A stretch of 64,000 nt of DNA from Endobugula sp965225895 (lineage in GTDB: Bacteria; Pseudomonadota; Gammaproteobacteria; Pseudomonadales; Cellvibrionaceae), in the NCBI GenBank assembly GCA_965225895.1, contig CBDDBR010000011.1, forward strand, positions 124,001 to 188,000. Direction: 5' to 3'. Positions 38,000 to 47,594 of this stretch are shown here, piece after piece. Below the pieces are notes generated by a model. The model was given only the letters and a program-made list of their open reading frames with translations, did not search any database and was not told where the DNA came from. How positions within the stretch are numbered: the first letter of the stretch is position 1; each line of letters opens with the position of its first letter. The translations under genes and the position numbers were made by a program.

Positions 38000-39265
38000 T
38001 TATACTTTAAATGATTTTTTGATCTTTTTCTCGACCAATACTTTCTTTAAAGTAGTAAATTGCGGTAAGCCGTTTTTGCCATATGGCGGATAGTCTTCAC
38101 CCTGAATAAGAGGTTCAAGATACGCACGGCCTTTATCGCTAATACCAAAACCATCTTTGCTGATGTAATCGCGAGGCATCATTTTTTCAACATTAGCAAT
38201 TTTCTCTAACGGTGCTTCTTCGATAGTCCAAGAGTATTTTTTACCTTTTCCACGAATAATCGCTGGCATCACCGCATTTTTACCTGCTATAGCCATTTCT
38301 ACCGCGGCTTGACCAACGGCATAAGCTTGCTCTACATCGGTAGCGGATGCAATATGGCGTGCGGCACGTTGTAAATAATCGGCTAGCGCCCAGTGGTATT
38401 TATAGCCTAGCTCGTCTTTTACCATCGTGGCTAGTGTGGGGGCAACGCCGCCTAATTGTTTGTGACCAAAGGCATCGGTATTACCTGCATCAGCCAAAAA
38501 TGAACCGTCTTTATATTGCGCGCCCTCTGAGGCCACAATAACGCAGAAACCGTGTTTTTTAACGGTGCTTTTCACGCGTTTTAAAAACTTGTCTTTGTTA
38601 AATGCAATTTCAGGGAAAAGGATAATATGTGGTGCATCCCCCTCATTTTCGGCGGCTAAACCACCCGCAGCGGCAATCCAGCCAGCATGGCGTCCCATGA
38701 CTTCCAAGATAAATACCTTGGTGGATGTTTCGCACATAGATTGAACATCAAGTGCTGCTTCTTTGGTTGATACTGCAACATATTTGGCAACAGAGCCAAA
38801 GCCCGGGCAGTTATCGGTAAACGGTAAGTCATTATCGACGGTTTTAGGCACGTGGATGGCTTGTAGTGGGTAGCCCATTGTTTCTGATAATTGGGATATT
38901 TTTAGGCAAGTATCTGCGGAATCGCCACCGCCGTTATAGAAAAAATAGCCAATATTGTGAGCTTTAAAGACGTCGATTAATCGTTCGTATTCGGCACGAT
39001 TTTCTTCGAGACTTTTGAGCTTGTAACGGCATGAGCCAAAAGCACCTGAGGGGGTGTGCTTGAGAGCGGCAATTGCTTTCGCGCTTTCTTTGCTTGTATC
39101 AATGAGCTCTTCGCGTAGTGCGCCAATAATCCCGTTTTTACCAGCATAGACCTTGCCGATATGTTTTTTGTTTTGTCGAGCTGTCTCGATCACGCCACAT
39201 GCAGAGGCATTAATAACAGCGGTAACACCGCCAGATTGTGCGTAAAACGCGTTTTTCTTAGCCAT
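38000..39265 (-). CDS. pfp: 6-phosphofructokinase, pyrophosphate-dependent type
   Basis: Phosphorylates fructose 6-phosphate; the likely donor is pyrophosphate, which makes the step reversible. The donor-site sequence reads NGGGDSADT, and the catalytic loop reads PKTVDNDLP with a Lys where ATP enzymes have Gly. That Lys, together with Asp in the first motif, marks PPi use. The substrate motif EVMGRHAGWIAA is present. Length from ATG at 39265 (MAKKNAFYAQSGG) is 421 aa; a start three codons earlier is possible. No ATP-type pfkA is seen in the window. The phosphate donor should be confirmed, because donor choice is only inferred from motifs. Confidence 0.9.
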   Translation of the reverse strand: MAKKNAFYAQSGGVTAVINASACGVIETARQNKKHIGKVYAGKNGIIGALREELIDTSKESAKAIAALKHTPSGAFGSCRYKLKSLEENRAEYERLIDVFKAHNIGYFFYNGGGDSADTCLKISQLSETMGYPLQAIHVPKTVDNDLPFTDNCPGFGSVAKYVAVSTKEAALDVQSMCETSTKVFILEVMGRHAGWIAAAGGLAAENEGDAPHIILFPEIAFNKDKFLKRVKSTVKKHGFCVIVASEGAQYKDGSFLADAGNTDAFGHKQLGGVAPTLATMVKDELGYKYHWALADYLQRAARHIASATDVEQAYAVGQAAVEMAIAGKNAVMPAIIRGKGKKYSWTIEEAPLEKIANVEKMMPRDYISKDGFGISDKGRAYLEPLIQGEDYPPYGKNGLPQFTTLKKVLVEKKIKKSFKV

Positions 39266-39446
39266 GAGTAACAAGCCTGTAGATAATGAAAGTCGGCCGC
39301 AATGATACGGGAATTAAATGCCAATTTCATGTAAGCTTGGATTTTTTATCCGTTGGGGCTGTGATCGCGGCCTGTGATAGTGGTTCGTAGTACACGTCAG
39401 ATAAGTAACGATAAGAAATACAAGAAAACAAAGGAAGCGAGCAACA

Positions 39447-40838
39447 ATGAAACATATCCACATTCTAGGTATTTGCGGTACGTTTATGGGGAGCTTGGCG
39501 CAGTTAGCGATAGCAAAAGGTTATCGTGTCACAGGTGCCGATGCCAATGTGTATCCACCCATGAGTACACAATTAGAAGCGGCGGGTATTGAACTTATCG
39601 AAGGTTTTCATACCGATCAATTATCTCTTGCTCCTGATATGTTTATCATTGGCAATGCGATTAGTCGTGGCAACCCTTTACTTGAGGCCATTCTTGATGC
39701 GGGGCTGCCTTATACCTCTGGCCCACAGTGGCTCAGTGATCATGTGTTACAAGGCAAGTGGGTGTTAGCCGTTTCGGGTACACACGGTAAAACGACCACC
39801 AGTAGTATGCTGGCTTGGGTATTGGAATATGCCAATATGGCGCCAGGCTATTTGATTGGCGGTGTTCCTAACAATTTCTCAACATCGGCACGCTTAGGTG
39901 ATACGCCCTTTTTTGTTATTGAAGCGGATGAATACGACAGCGCTTTTTTTGATAAGCGTTCTAAGTTTGTTCATTATCGCCCGCGTACCTTAGTGATCAA
40001 TAATGTTGAGTTTGATCATGCAGATATTTTTGATGATTTAGCGGCGATTCAAAAGCAATTTCATCATGTTGTGCGTACAGTTCCGCAAAATGGACAAGTG
40101 ATTACTCCCGATAACAGCCCTGTCATTGATGAGATTATGGAAAAAGGGTGTTGGAGCGAAACAAGCCTGATGTCGCTGAGTAATCCTAATGCCACATGGA
40201 GCGTACAATTACAGCAAGCCGATGGCAGCGCATTTAGTGTGCTTTATCAAGGCGAGGCTCAAGGCAATGTTGTCTGGGGGCAATTAGGTTTACATAATGT
40301 GGCTAATGCCTTGGCTGCAATTGCAGCGGCTCATCATGTGGGTGTAACACCCGATGTAAGTTGTGCGGCGTTATCGGCATTTGGTGGCGTGAAGCGCCGT
40401 ATGGAATGCCTAGCCGATGTGCGCGGTGTTAAAGTATATGATGACTTTGCTCATCACCCTTCTGCGATAGCGACAACGCTACAGGGCTTACGTAAAAACG
40501 TAGGGAGCGACAGAATTATTGCGGTGATTGAGCCAAGATCAAATACCATGCGTATGGGGGTGCATGCATCACATCTAGCGGATGCCGTGCACGATGCCGA
40601 TGACGTGTTGTGGTTTAACCCTCCCAATGTGTCATGGGATCTTGACAGTGTGATGGCTGCCAGTGCTGTACCTAGCGCGCGTTATGACAGTATAGATGCT
40701 TTAGTGCAAGCCATTGTTCACACGACGGTGACTGCGAGTGATGCAGAGAATAAAAAAACGACACATATTGTCATTATGAGTAATGGTGGCTTTGGTGGTA
40801 TTCATACCTTGCTAGTGAATCAATTAACCGGCCTATAA
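39447..40838 (+). CDS. mpl: UDP-N-acetylmuramate:L-alanyl-gamma-D-glutamyl-meso-diaminopimelate ligase
   Basis: Murein recycling ligase that joins recovered tripeptide to UDP-MurNAc, bypassing MurC-MurD-MurE. It belongs to the Mur ligase family: the N-terminal Rossmann part starts MKHIHILGICGTFMGSLA, the ATP loop is SGTHGKTTTSSML near residue 111, EADEYDSAFFD follows, and DDFAHHPSAIATTL lies in the last domain. Length 463 aa fits Mpl rather than MurC. It begins a run of plus-strand genes ending with mtgA. The substrate tripeptide is what an MpaA-like enzyme releases. Confidence 0.95.
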   Translation: MKHIHILGICGTFMGSLAQLAIAKGYRVTGADANVYPPMSTQLEAAGIELIEGFHTDQLSLAPDMFIIGNAISRGNPLLEAILDAGLPYTSGPQWLSDHVLQGKWVLAVSGTHGKTTTSSMLAWVLEYANMAPGYLIGGVPNNFSTSARLGDTPFFVIEADEYDSAFFDKRSKFVHYRPRTLVINNVEFDHADIFDDLAAIQKQFHHVVRTVPQNGQVITPDNSPVIDEIMEKGCWSETSLMSLSNPNATWSVQLQQADGSAFSVLYQGEAQGNVVWGQLGLHNVANALAAIAAAHHVGVTPDVSCAALSAFGGVKRRMECLADVRGVKVYDDFAHHPSAIATTLQGLRKNVGSDRIIAVIEPRSNTMRMGVHASHLADAVHDADDVLWFNPPNVSWDLDSVMAASAVPSARYDSIDALVQAIVHTTVTASDAENKKTTHIVIMSNGGFGGIHTLLVNQLTGL

Positions 40839-40852
40839 ATAAGAGAACATAT

Positions 40853-41485
40853 ATGACAGAGAAAAAAGTCATCACCTTAGCTATAACAGGAGCTTCGGGC
40901 GCGCAATATGGCTTGCGTTTATTAGAGTGTTTATTGGCGCAAGAGTGCCAAGTATATTTGCTGTTGTCGCGAGCGGCAGAAGTTGTGATTAAAACCGAAA
41001 CCTCATTACAGCTCCCTACATCGTGCGATGCCGATGCATTACAACGTCAGCAAGCCTTTTTTTGCCAACTGTATGGCGCTAAGCCTCACCAGTTAACAGT
41101 GTTTAGCCGTGAAGATTGGTTTTCCCCTGTCGCATCTGGATCCAGTAGTCCTGCGAGTATGGTTATTTGCCCTGCTAGCGGTGGCACTGTGTCGTCTATT
41201 GCTAGCGGTGCCAGCAATAATTTAATTGAGCGTGCTGCCGATGTAGCATTAAAAGAACGTCGACAGCTTATCGTGGTACCTCGCGAAACACCGTACTCAC
41301 AAGTGCATCTTGAAAATATGCTTAAGCTCACTCAAATGGGGGCGGTCGTATTACCTGCCAGCCCAGGTTTTTATACAAATCCGCAATCAATAGAAGATTT
41401 GATTGATTTTGTAGTGGCGCGTATTTTAGATCAGTTGGGCTTATCACAAACACTGATGCCACGGTGGGGTGAGGACGATTCATAA
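40853..41485 (+). CDS. ubiX: Flavin prenyltransferase UbiX
   Basis: Makes prenylated FMN, the cofactor of UbiD decarboxylase in ubiquinone synthesis. The N-terminal LAITGASGAQYGLRLLE flavin loop, the PASGGTVSSIASGASNNLIERAADV segment in parts, and the RQLIVVPRETPYS motif are typical. Length 210 aa. It starts 14 bases after mpl and is two bases before the next gene, so they are probably co-transcribed. Confidence 0.95.
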   Translation: MTEKKVITLAITGASGAQYGLRLLECLLAQECQVYLLLSRAAEVVIKTETSLQLPTSCDADALQRQQAFFCQLYGAKPHQLTVFSREDWFSPVASGSSSPASMVICPASGGTVSSIASGASNNLIERAADVALKERRQLIVVPRETPYSQVHLENMLKLTQMGAVVLPASPGFYTNPQSIEDLIDFVVARILDQLGLSQTLMPRWGEDDS

Positions 41486-41487
41486 CT

Positions 41488-41784
41488 ATGGGTGATACGT
41501 CGACACGAGTACATATTCGTATTCATTATTGCAGCCTTTGTCGTTGGTTATTACGATCAGCATGGATGGGGCAAGAATTACTCACCACATTTGATACTGA
41601 CATTGATGAATTATCATTGTTGCCGAACGGCGATGGGCATTTTGCCATATGGGTAAATGATCATTGTGTGTGGGAGCGTAAGCGCGATGGCGGTTTTCCT
41701 GAATTGCCCGTATTAAAGCAACGTGTCAGAGATATTATTAACCCTCAAAAATCCTTGGGCCACAGCGATGTGGCGAGCGACTAA
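41488..41784 (+). CDS. SelT/SelW/SelH-family (Rdx) thioredoxin-like protein
   Basis: 98-aa protein starting with a beta strand and a CxxC motif in HYCSLCRWLLRSAWMGQELL, the hallmark of the Rdx family of SelW-like proteins. Both active residues are cysteine codons, so it is not a selenoprotein. The family is thought to have redox roles, but bacterial functions are not defined. It begins two bases after ubiX. Confidence 0.82.
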   Translation: MGDTSTRVHIRIHYCSLCRWLLRSAWMGQELLTTFDTDIDELSLLPNGDGHFAIWVNDHCVWERKRDGGFPELPVLKQRVRDIINPQKSLGHSDVASD

Positions 41785-41825
41785 TACCGACAATAGTCAG
41801 TACATATTTTTTATTTGGAGTCATT

Positions 41826-44423
41826 ATGTTTAAACAATTACAGTCAGCGTATTTTACCAGTGTGCTAACGTATCCATTGTGGGTATTGCTGAGTGTTGTG
41901 ATTATTGCTGTATTGTTGGCAAGTCAGTTAGGTAATTTAAAAATCGATGCTTCATCAGAAGCATTGACCTTAGAATATGATCAAGATCTAGATTACTTTC
42001 GCGAAATCAGTAAGCGTTATCAAGCGGGTGATTTTTTAGTGGTTACCTATACGCCTAATGGCGACTTAATGTCTGATAAAACATTGGATCATTTAACACG
42101 TTTGCGTGATGACTTGTTATTGGTTGATGGTGTGGCAAGTACAAATTCTATTTTAGATGTTCCCTTACTTTATAGCCCTAAATTATCGTTATTGGATGTG
42201 GCGCGTGGTATTAAGTCGCTATCGGACGAGGGCGTTGATCGTGATTTGGCGCAGGCTGAATTTTTGCAATCACCCATTTATAAAGAAATGTTGTTAGGGC
42301 CGAATAAAAAAACCACCGCTATTTTATTAAACTTAGCAGTTGATGAAACGTTTATTCGTTTAGTGCGTGAGCGTGATGCGTTGCGGCTAAAAAGAGATAC
42401 GCAAGGTTTATCAGAAACTGAAATTTTACGTTTGAATCAAGTCTCGGAAACATTCCTAACTTATAGTACTCAAGCCACTGCAAAAAGCCATGCCCGTGTT
42501 CAGCAGGTGCGTGAAGTTGTGGCTAATTATAAAGACGATGCACAAATATTTTTAGGGGGTGTGTCGATGATTACCGCCGATATGGTGGACTTTATCAGTA
42601 GTGATATTGCCGTGTTTGGTGTGGGTATTATTCTATTTATTATTGTGATCTTAACGGTTATTTTTCGCCGTTGGCAATTTGTTGTATTACCTTTGTTGAC
42701 CTGCCTTTTAGCGGTTGTGGTTATGCTTGGCTTCTTGGCTACCATTGACTGGCGTCTAACGATTATATCGGCTAATTTTGTTGCCTTATTATTGATTGTT
42801 TCTTTGGCGCTAACTATTCACTTAATTGTGCGCTATCGCGAAGCGGTGAGTTTTTCGCCGCAAGCCACGCGACGTGAATGGGTAACAGAAACGGTAACCG
42901 CAATGACTAAGCCGTGTGTGTATACCGTGCTTACTACAATGGTGGCATTTGTGTCTTTGGTGGTGAGTGGCATTCGCCCGGTCATTGATTTTGGTTGGAT
43001 GATGACCATTGGTTTGAGCTTGGCGTTTGTGTTGGCGTTTTTTGTTATTCCCGCAGGCTTGATGTTATTGCCGCAAGCAGTCTTTACCGAAAAAGAAGAT
43101 AAATCGGGTGCTTTCACCATGATTTTTTCGCGTTTTACTGAGCGTAGAGGCGGTGTCATTATTGCATTAGGCATTGTTGCTGCGATTGTGAGTGTGGTGG
43201 GGATTAAGCAGCTAAAAGTTGAAAACCGTTTTATTGATTACTTTCATTCTTCTACAGAAATTCATCAGGGTATGTTGGTGATCGATCAACAGTTAGGCGG
43301 TACTGTATCGTTTGATATTATTTTAGATCATAAGGCCTCTGTGCCAACCCATTCAGCCACCACGGTGACAGATGATCCTTTTGGTGAGAGCGCTGATCCG
43401 TTTGCAGAGGATGCAATTGTAGAGCAGCCAGTGGCAGACTTTGATGACAGTGACCCGTTTTCTGATGATCCTTTCGGGGATGAGGCTCCTGTAGATGATG
43501 AGCCTACATCGAATCTTTTTGATGACCCTTATAAAAGCTATTGGTTTACTCAAGCGGGTTTAGAAAAAGTGACGATGCTGCATAATTATTTAGACAGTTT
43601 ACCTGAGATAGGAAAAGTGCAGTCATTGGCAACAGCTTATGAAGTGGCGAGTGATTTGAATGGGCGCAAGTTAAATGACTTTGAGCTGGCGGTTATGCGT
43701 CGTGCTCTACCTACGGATATTACGGATTTTTTATTAAAGCCTTATCTGGTGGGCGAGATTGATCAAACGCGTATTACGATGCGAGTTAAAGAAACGGATC
43801 CTAATTTACGTCGAGCCGAATTGATTAAAAAAGTGCGTCGTTATGTGGTTGATGAAATGGGTATTCCAGAAGATCAAGTACATGTGACGGGAGTCCTTAT
43901 TTTATATAACAATATGTTGCAAAGCTTATTTACATCGCAAATCCTGACAATTGGGGCAGTATTTGTGGGTATTTTGCTGATGTTCCTGATTTTATTTCGC
44001 TCATTATCGTTATCTTTTATTGCACTCGTGCCGAATATGTTAGCAGCGTTAGTGGTGTTAGGCGGTATGGGGCTGGTGGGCATTCCTTTAGATATGATGA
44101 CAATTACCATTGCGGCTATTGCTGTTGGTATTGGTGTAGACAATGCGATTCATTATATTTATCGCTTTCGACGAGAGTTTGCCATTGATGGTAATTATAT
44201 TGCTGCCATGCATCGTTCACATGGCTCTATAGGTAAGGCAATGTACTATACTTCAGTTACTATTATTGTTGGGTTTTCGATTTTAGCCTTGTCACAGTTT
44301 ATCCCTTCAATTTATTTTGGCTTGTTGACGGGCTTGGCGATGTTGGCGGCTATTGTTGCGTCGCTGACTTTGCTGCCTAAATTATTATTGCTCGTAAAAC
44401 CACTAGGAAAAAACACTGATTAA
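41826..44423 (+). CDS. RND-superfamily transporter, MMPL type
   Basis: 865-aa inner-membrane protein with one TM helix near the N terminus and two blocks of about five helices (residues about 255-430 and 705-860). Large periplasmic loops separate the blocks, the RND/MMPL plan. Relatives export lipids or hydrophobic compounds; the substrate here is not known. The second periplasmic loop holds an acidic low-complexity insert at about residues 512-568 with repeated DPF units (DDPFGE, ADPFAE, SDPFSD, DDPFGD, DDPY). The stop codon overlaps the proposed start of mtgA, which implies coupled translation. Confidence 0.88.
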   Translation: MFKQLQSAYFTSVLTYPLWVLLSVVIIAVLLASQLGNLKIDASSEALTLEYDQDLDYFREISKRYQAGDFLVVTYTPNGDLMSDKTLDHLTRLRDDLLLVDGVASTNSILDVPLLYSPKLSLLDVARGIKSLSDEGVDRDLAQAEFLQSPIYKEMLLGPNKKTTAILLNLAVDETFIRLVRERDALRLKRDTQGLSETEILRLNQVSETFLTYSTQATAKSHARVQQVREVVANYKDDAQIFLGGVSMITADMVDFISSDIAVFGVGIILFIIVILTVIFRRWQFVVLPLLTCLLAVVVMLGFLATIDWRLTIISANFVALLLIVSLALTIHLIVRYREAVSFSPQATRREWVTETVTAMTKPCVYTVLTTMVAFVSLVVSGIRPVIDFGWMMTIGLSLAFVLAFFVIPAGLMLLPQAVFTEKEDKSGAFTMIFSRFTERRGGVIIALGIVAAIVSVVGIKQLKVENRFIDYFHSSTEIHQGMLVIDQQLGGTVSFDIILDHKASVPTHSATTVTDDPFGESADPFAEDAIVEQPVADFDDSDPFSDDPFGDEAPVDDEPTSNLFDDPYKSYWFTQAGLEKVTMLHNYLDSLPEIGKVQSLATAYEVASDLNGRKLNDFELAVMRRALPTDITDFLLKPYLVGEIDQTRITMRVKETDPNLRRAELIKKVRRYVVDEMGIPEDQVHVTGVLILYNNMLQSLFTSQILTIGAVFVGILLMFLILFRSLSLSFIALVPNMLAALVVLGGMGLVGIPLDMMTITIAAIAVGIGVDNAIHYIYRFRREFAIDGNYIAAMHRSHGSIGKAMYYTSVTIIVGFSILALSQFIPSIYFGLLTGLAMLAAIVASLTLLPKLLLLVKPLGKNTD

Positions 44424-45096
44424 ACCGCTTGTTATAAAAGCAGCGCTGATAACCTTAGGGTTTATTGTTGCAACAACTGTATTGTTGATCCTGCCGTTAC
44501 GCTGGTTAAATCCAGCGACAACGACGTTTGTATTGGCAGATGATGCAGTGGAATCTGTGTGGGTGTATCAACGTTGGACGCCAATGAATGATATTGCCCC
44601 TATGATAAAAATGGCAGTGATAGCCTCGGAAGATCAGCGCTTTCCTGCGCATTACGGATTTGATTTTACGGAATTAAAAAAAGCCGTATTACAAAAAGGC
44701 GGGCCAACACGCGGAGCCAGTACGATTACTCAACAGTTGGTTAAAAATATTTTTTTATGGAAAGGGAAAAGTATTTTTAGAAAATTATTAGAGGCTTATA
44801 TTACTGTTTTTGTGGAAATTTTATTACCAAAAGAACGTATATTGGAGTTGTATCTTAATGTCGTGGAGTTTGGTGAGGGGGTGTATGGTATTGAACACGC
44901 CAGTGATCAATTCTTTAATAAGCTGCCTCGACAAGTTAATCGTGTAGAAGCTTCTTTATTGGCAGCGGTATTACCTAATCCTAAGAAATTATTGGTCGTA
45001 AAACCATCCCCTTATGTGTACGAGCGAGCATTGAATATTCGTTTTGCCATTAATGCGTTAGGCGGCACTCGTTACCTTGATGAGCTTAAACCGTAA
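44416..45096 (+). CDS. mtgA: Monofunctional peptidoglycan glycosyltransferase
   Basis: GT51 enzyme that polymerises lipid II into glycan strands at the inner membrane. Family motifs are present: SEDQRF with the catalytic Glu, RGASTITQQLVKN, and ERILELYLNVVEFG. The N-terminal TM helix (KAALITLGFIVATTVLLIL in part) lies upstream of the first TTG at 44482, and no ATG, GTG or TTG precedes it before an in-frame stop. AGGA at 44405 is correctly spaced for CTG at 44416; ATT at 44419 is the other choice. Either would overlap the transporter stop. From CTG the protein is 226 aa, close to the family. The 3' end overlaps the convergent kinase gene by 39 bases. Confidence 0.88.
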   Translation: MIKPLVIKAALITLGFIVATTVLLILPLRWLNPATTTFVLADDAVESVWVYQRWTPMNDIAPMIKMAVIASEDQRFPAHYGFDFTELKKAVLQKGGPTRGASTITQQLVKNIFLWKGKSIFRKLLEAYITVFVEILLPKERILELYLNVVEFGEGVYGIEHASDQFFNKLPRQVNRVEASLLAAVLPNPKKLLVVKPSPYVYERALNIRFAINALGGTRYLDELKP

Positions 45097-46479
45097 TTCA
45101 AAACAGGCACCCGATAAATGGGGTTCGGGCATGTTATTGCTTACATGGATCTCCCCGTTATAACTACTCATAATATCAACGGCGACACTTAACCCTAGCC
45201 CTTGTCCTGGCTGTGCTGTGTCAGCTCTTTCTCCTCGTTGTAAAATAGTTTGGCTGTGTGTGCTGTCGATGCCGTTACCGTTATCACTAATGCGAATAAT
45301 TAATTCGTCTTGTGTATTGTGGGCGCTAATGGTGACAGCATTGTGTCCATGTTTGCACGCATTGTCGATGAGATTACCGAGTACCTCAAGTAGATCTGCT
45401 TCATCCCCATAAAAAATGCTGCGTTCATCGGCAAGGTTATTAAAGTGAATGTTTTTGTCGTGATACACTTTTGTCATAATGCCAAGTAGGCGATCAATAA
45501 TTTGTTTTACATGAATCGTTTCTGCGGTGGTTTCGATAGCGCTTTGATTAACACGAATAACAGCGCGTTGTAATTGATGGGCAACAATTTGATTAATGCG
45601 ATCTAGTTGTTCGTGTAGTGTAGGATCTTGCTTGGGGTGTTTTTCAAGTTGGCTTTGAATTACTGCCAAGGGAGTTTTTAAACTATGAGCAAGGTCTGAC
45701 ATTGTATTGCGATAACGCTCACGCTGTTTTTTTTCGTGTAATAATATCCCGTTAAAATCATTAATGATGGGGCGTATTTCTGTTGGGTAATCCGTGCCTA
45801 ATTGCTCAATGTCTTTTGTTTGTAGTTGTTGTAATTGTTTGGATAGGCGCTTTAGTGGGTATAAGCCCCATCGCATAATTAATACCTGAGCCAAAATTAA
45901 TGCAACACCTAATGAGCCAAGCCAACGCCATAGATTAGAACGGTAACTGTCCAGTTCTGCATTGAGTGGGGCTGCGTCACTCACAATAATAAAGCGCAGC
46001 GGTTGTGCTTGCTCATTATCATTAAACCATTCCGCGTCATAGCTTAAACTATGAAAATCAATTTGCATTTCAGGTGAGTGCCCCGATGACATCAGGCGTT
46101 GGTTGGCCTCAAACGTCGCATCAATATAGGTATGGTCGGCTAATAAAGCCGCGGAGGCCGATCGCCATAATTCATTATTATTGTCATCTACAATAAATCC
46201 GTAGAGGCCTGAATGGGGTTGGTTGAGCCTAGGTTCAATCAATGCTTCGGGTAATATTGGATGAGTTGATGCGACTTCTGTGACACTGAGTAATAAGTAA
46301 AGCTGTGCTTGTAGCTTTTCTTTTTCGGCATCCATTTGGCTTTGATGAAATGTATTAAATAGTAATGTGCCACTAACAATAATAAACAGGGGCAGCATGA
46401 ATAATGACGCGAGAAAAAAACGAGAGAGTAATGATTTACGAACAAAAAAATGTCGAATGTTCTGGCGTTTAATAGGCAT
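45058..46479 (-). CDS. Sensor histidine kinase, PhoQ-like
   Basis: 473-aa membrane kinase with two TM helices (about residues 20-42 and 185-207) around a periplasmic sensor domain, then HAMP, the phosphoacceptor motif DLAHSLKTPLAV, and an ATPase domain with NLIDNACKHG, DNGNGI and GQGLGLSVA. The H-box wording matches PhoQ-type kinases. The partner is the response regulator at 46535-47215. The sensed signal is not known; Mg or peptides are sensed by true PhoQ. The 3' end overlaps mtgA. Confidence 0.9.
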   Translation of the reverse strand: MPIKRQNIRHFFVRKSLLSRFFLASLFMLPLFIIVSGTLLFNTFHQSQMDAEKEKLQAQLYLLLSVTEVASTHPILPEALIEPRLNQPHSGLYGFIVDDNNNELWRSASAALLADHTYIDATFEANQRLMSSGHSPEMQIDFHSLSYDAEWFNDNEQAQPLRFIIVSDAAPLNAELDSYRSNLWRWLGSLGVALILAQVLIMRWGLYPLKRLSKQLQQLQTKDIEQLGTDYPTEIRPIINDFNGILLHEKKQRERYRNTMSDLAHSLKTPLAVIQSQLEKHPKQDPTLHEQLDRINQIVAHQLQRAVIRVNQSAIETTAETIHVKQIIDRLLGIMTKVYHDKNIHFNNLADERSIFYGDEADLLEVLGNLIDNACKHGHNAVTISAHNTQDELIIRISDNGNGIDSTHSQTILQRGERADTAQPGQGLGLSVAVDIMSSYNGEIHVSNNMPEPHLSGACFELRFKLIKVTSAA

Positions 46480-46534
46480 TGATTTCTCGCGTTATACGGT
46501 AGAAATGACGTTGTATTATAATGTGTGCTTATTC

Positions 46535-47215
46535 TTATATGCTGTCATGTAAGTCTATTCGATAACCTTGTCCGCGTAATGTGGCGATAGGTTTGATTGT
46601 GCCGTCGGGGTCGAGCTTTTTGCGAATACGACCCACGAGCACTTCTATTACATTGCTGTCTAGGTCAAAGTCTTGATCATATAAATGTTCGGTTAATTCT
46701 GTTTTGGATATAACGCGATCTTTATTGAGTATGAGATATTCGAGAGTATTGTATTCGTATTGAGTGAGAGTAACGGGCTGGTTATTAGCAAAAACAGATT
46801 TGTTGGCGGTGTTAATTGTGATGGCGCCTAACGTGATCTCAGGCGAGGCCAAGCCTTTTGATCGGCGGGTGAGTGCATTTAAACGTGCGAGTAATTCCTC
46901 ATTATGAAAAGGTTTTACTAAATAATCATCGGCGCCAGCCTCTAAACCTTCGACTTTATCTTGCCAATTACCACGAGCAGTTAAAATTAATACAGGAAAG
47001 CTAATGTCGTTGCTACGTAATGTTTTAATGAGTTCAATGCCGTTAATTTCGGGTAGCCCTATGTCAATCACGGCAATGTCGTACGGGTATTCTGAACCTA
47101 AAAACAATCCTTCGCGACCATCCCCCGAGCTATCTACACTGTAGCTATGTTGGGTAAGAAATTGATGCAAGTTTTGTCGCAATATAGGTTCGTCTTCAAC
47201 GAGTAGTAAGCGCAT
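46535..47215 (-). CDS. OmpR-family response regulator, PhoP/QseB-like
   Basis: 226-aa two-domain regulator. The receiver domain has the acidic pair ED at residues 7-8, phosphoacceptor Asp51 (VIDIGLPEING) and the KPF lysine. The winged-helix domain carries LEYLILNKDRVISKTELTEHLY and VEVLVGRIRKKLDP-like wording, including the N-V-I-E-V-L-V-G-R-I-R motif. It is transcribed between the PepSY gene and the kinase and probably co-transcribed with both. Target genes are unknown. Confidence 0.93.
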   Translation of the reverse strand: MRLLLVEDEPILRQNLHQFLTQHSYSVDSSGDGREGLFLGSEYPYDIAVIDIGLPEINGIELIKTLRSNDISFPVLILTARGNWQDKVEGLEAGADDYLVKPFHNEELLARLNALTRRSKGLASPEITLGAITINTANKSVFANNQPVTLTQYEYNTLEYLILNKDRVISKTELTEHLYDQDFDLDSNVIEVLVGRIRKKLDPDGTIKPIATLRGQGYRIDLHDSI

Positions 47216-47217
47216 GG

Positions 47218-47532
47218 TTATCGTCCTTTTGGCGGCGCAGGTGGTCGATGTTGAGGTGAGCCTTTTCCTTTGCGAAAATGTGCCTTGCCGCTATCGCCAT
47301 CAATAATGATGTTACGCACTTGTCCTTCGGGTAATAGCATTTTTACGCGGTAATCAACACCGTCACGAGTAATTGGGTCAACTTTGAGCACTTTTCCGTT
47401 AGTGAAGTCTCGCGCACTTGCAGCCGCATCAGAAGGCGATAATTTTTGAGCCATACTTGATGTGCTGCTAAGTAAAATAAGTAGCCCTAAACATAATGGG
47501 GCGTACATGTTGATAATTCGCGATGGCTTCAT
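47218..47532 (-). CDS. Small secreted PepSY-like protein
   Basis: 104 aa with a signal peptide (about residues 1-28, ending SSMAQ), one PepSY-type unit (DYRVKMLLPEGQVRNIIID) and a basic Pro-rich tail (QHRPPAPPKGR). It starts an operon with a PhoP/PhoQ-like pair; the stop is two bases from the regulator's start. PepSY proteins next to such kinases are common, and a periplasmic modulator role is an inference. Confidence 0.78.
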   Translation of the reverse strand: MKPSRIINMYAPLCLGLLILLSSTSSMAQKLSPSDAAASARDFTNGKVLKVDPITRDGVDYRVKMLLPEGQVRNIIIDGDSGKAHFRKGKGSPQHRPPAPPKGR

Positions 47533-47594
47533 GCTGGTCTCTCAATGTCTTGTGCAATACAGATTGCAATATAGCGTGTTGTTGATGAGCTATA

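Noticed and set aside
41488..41784. Possible selenoprotein in the SelW-like gene
   Set aside because: The active site is encoded by two ordinary cysteine codons and there is no in-frame TGA.
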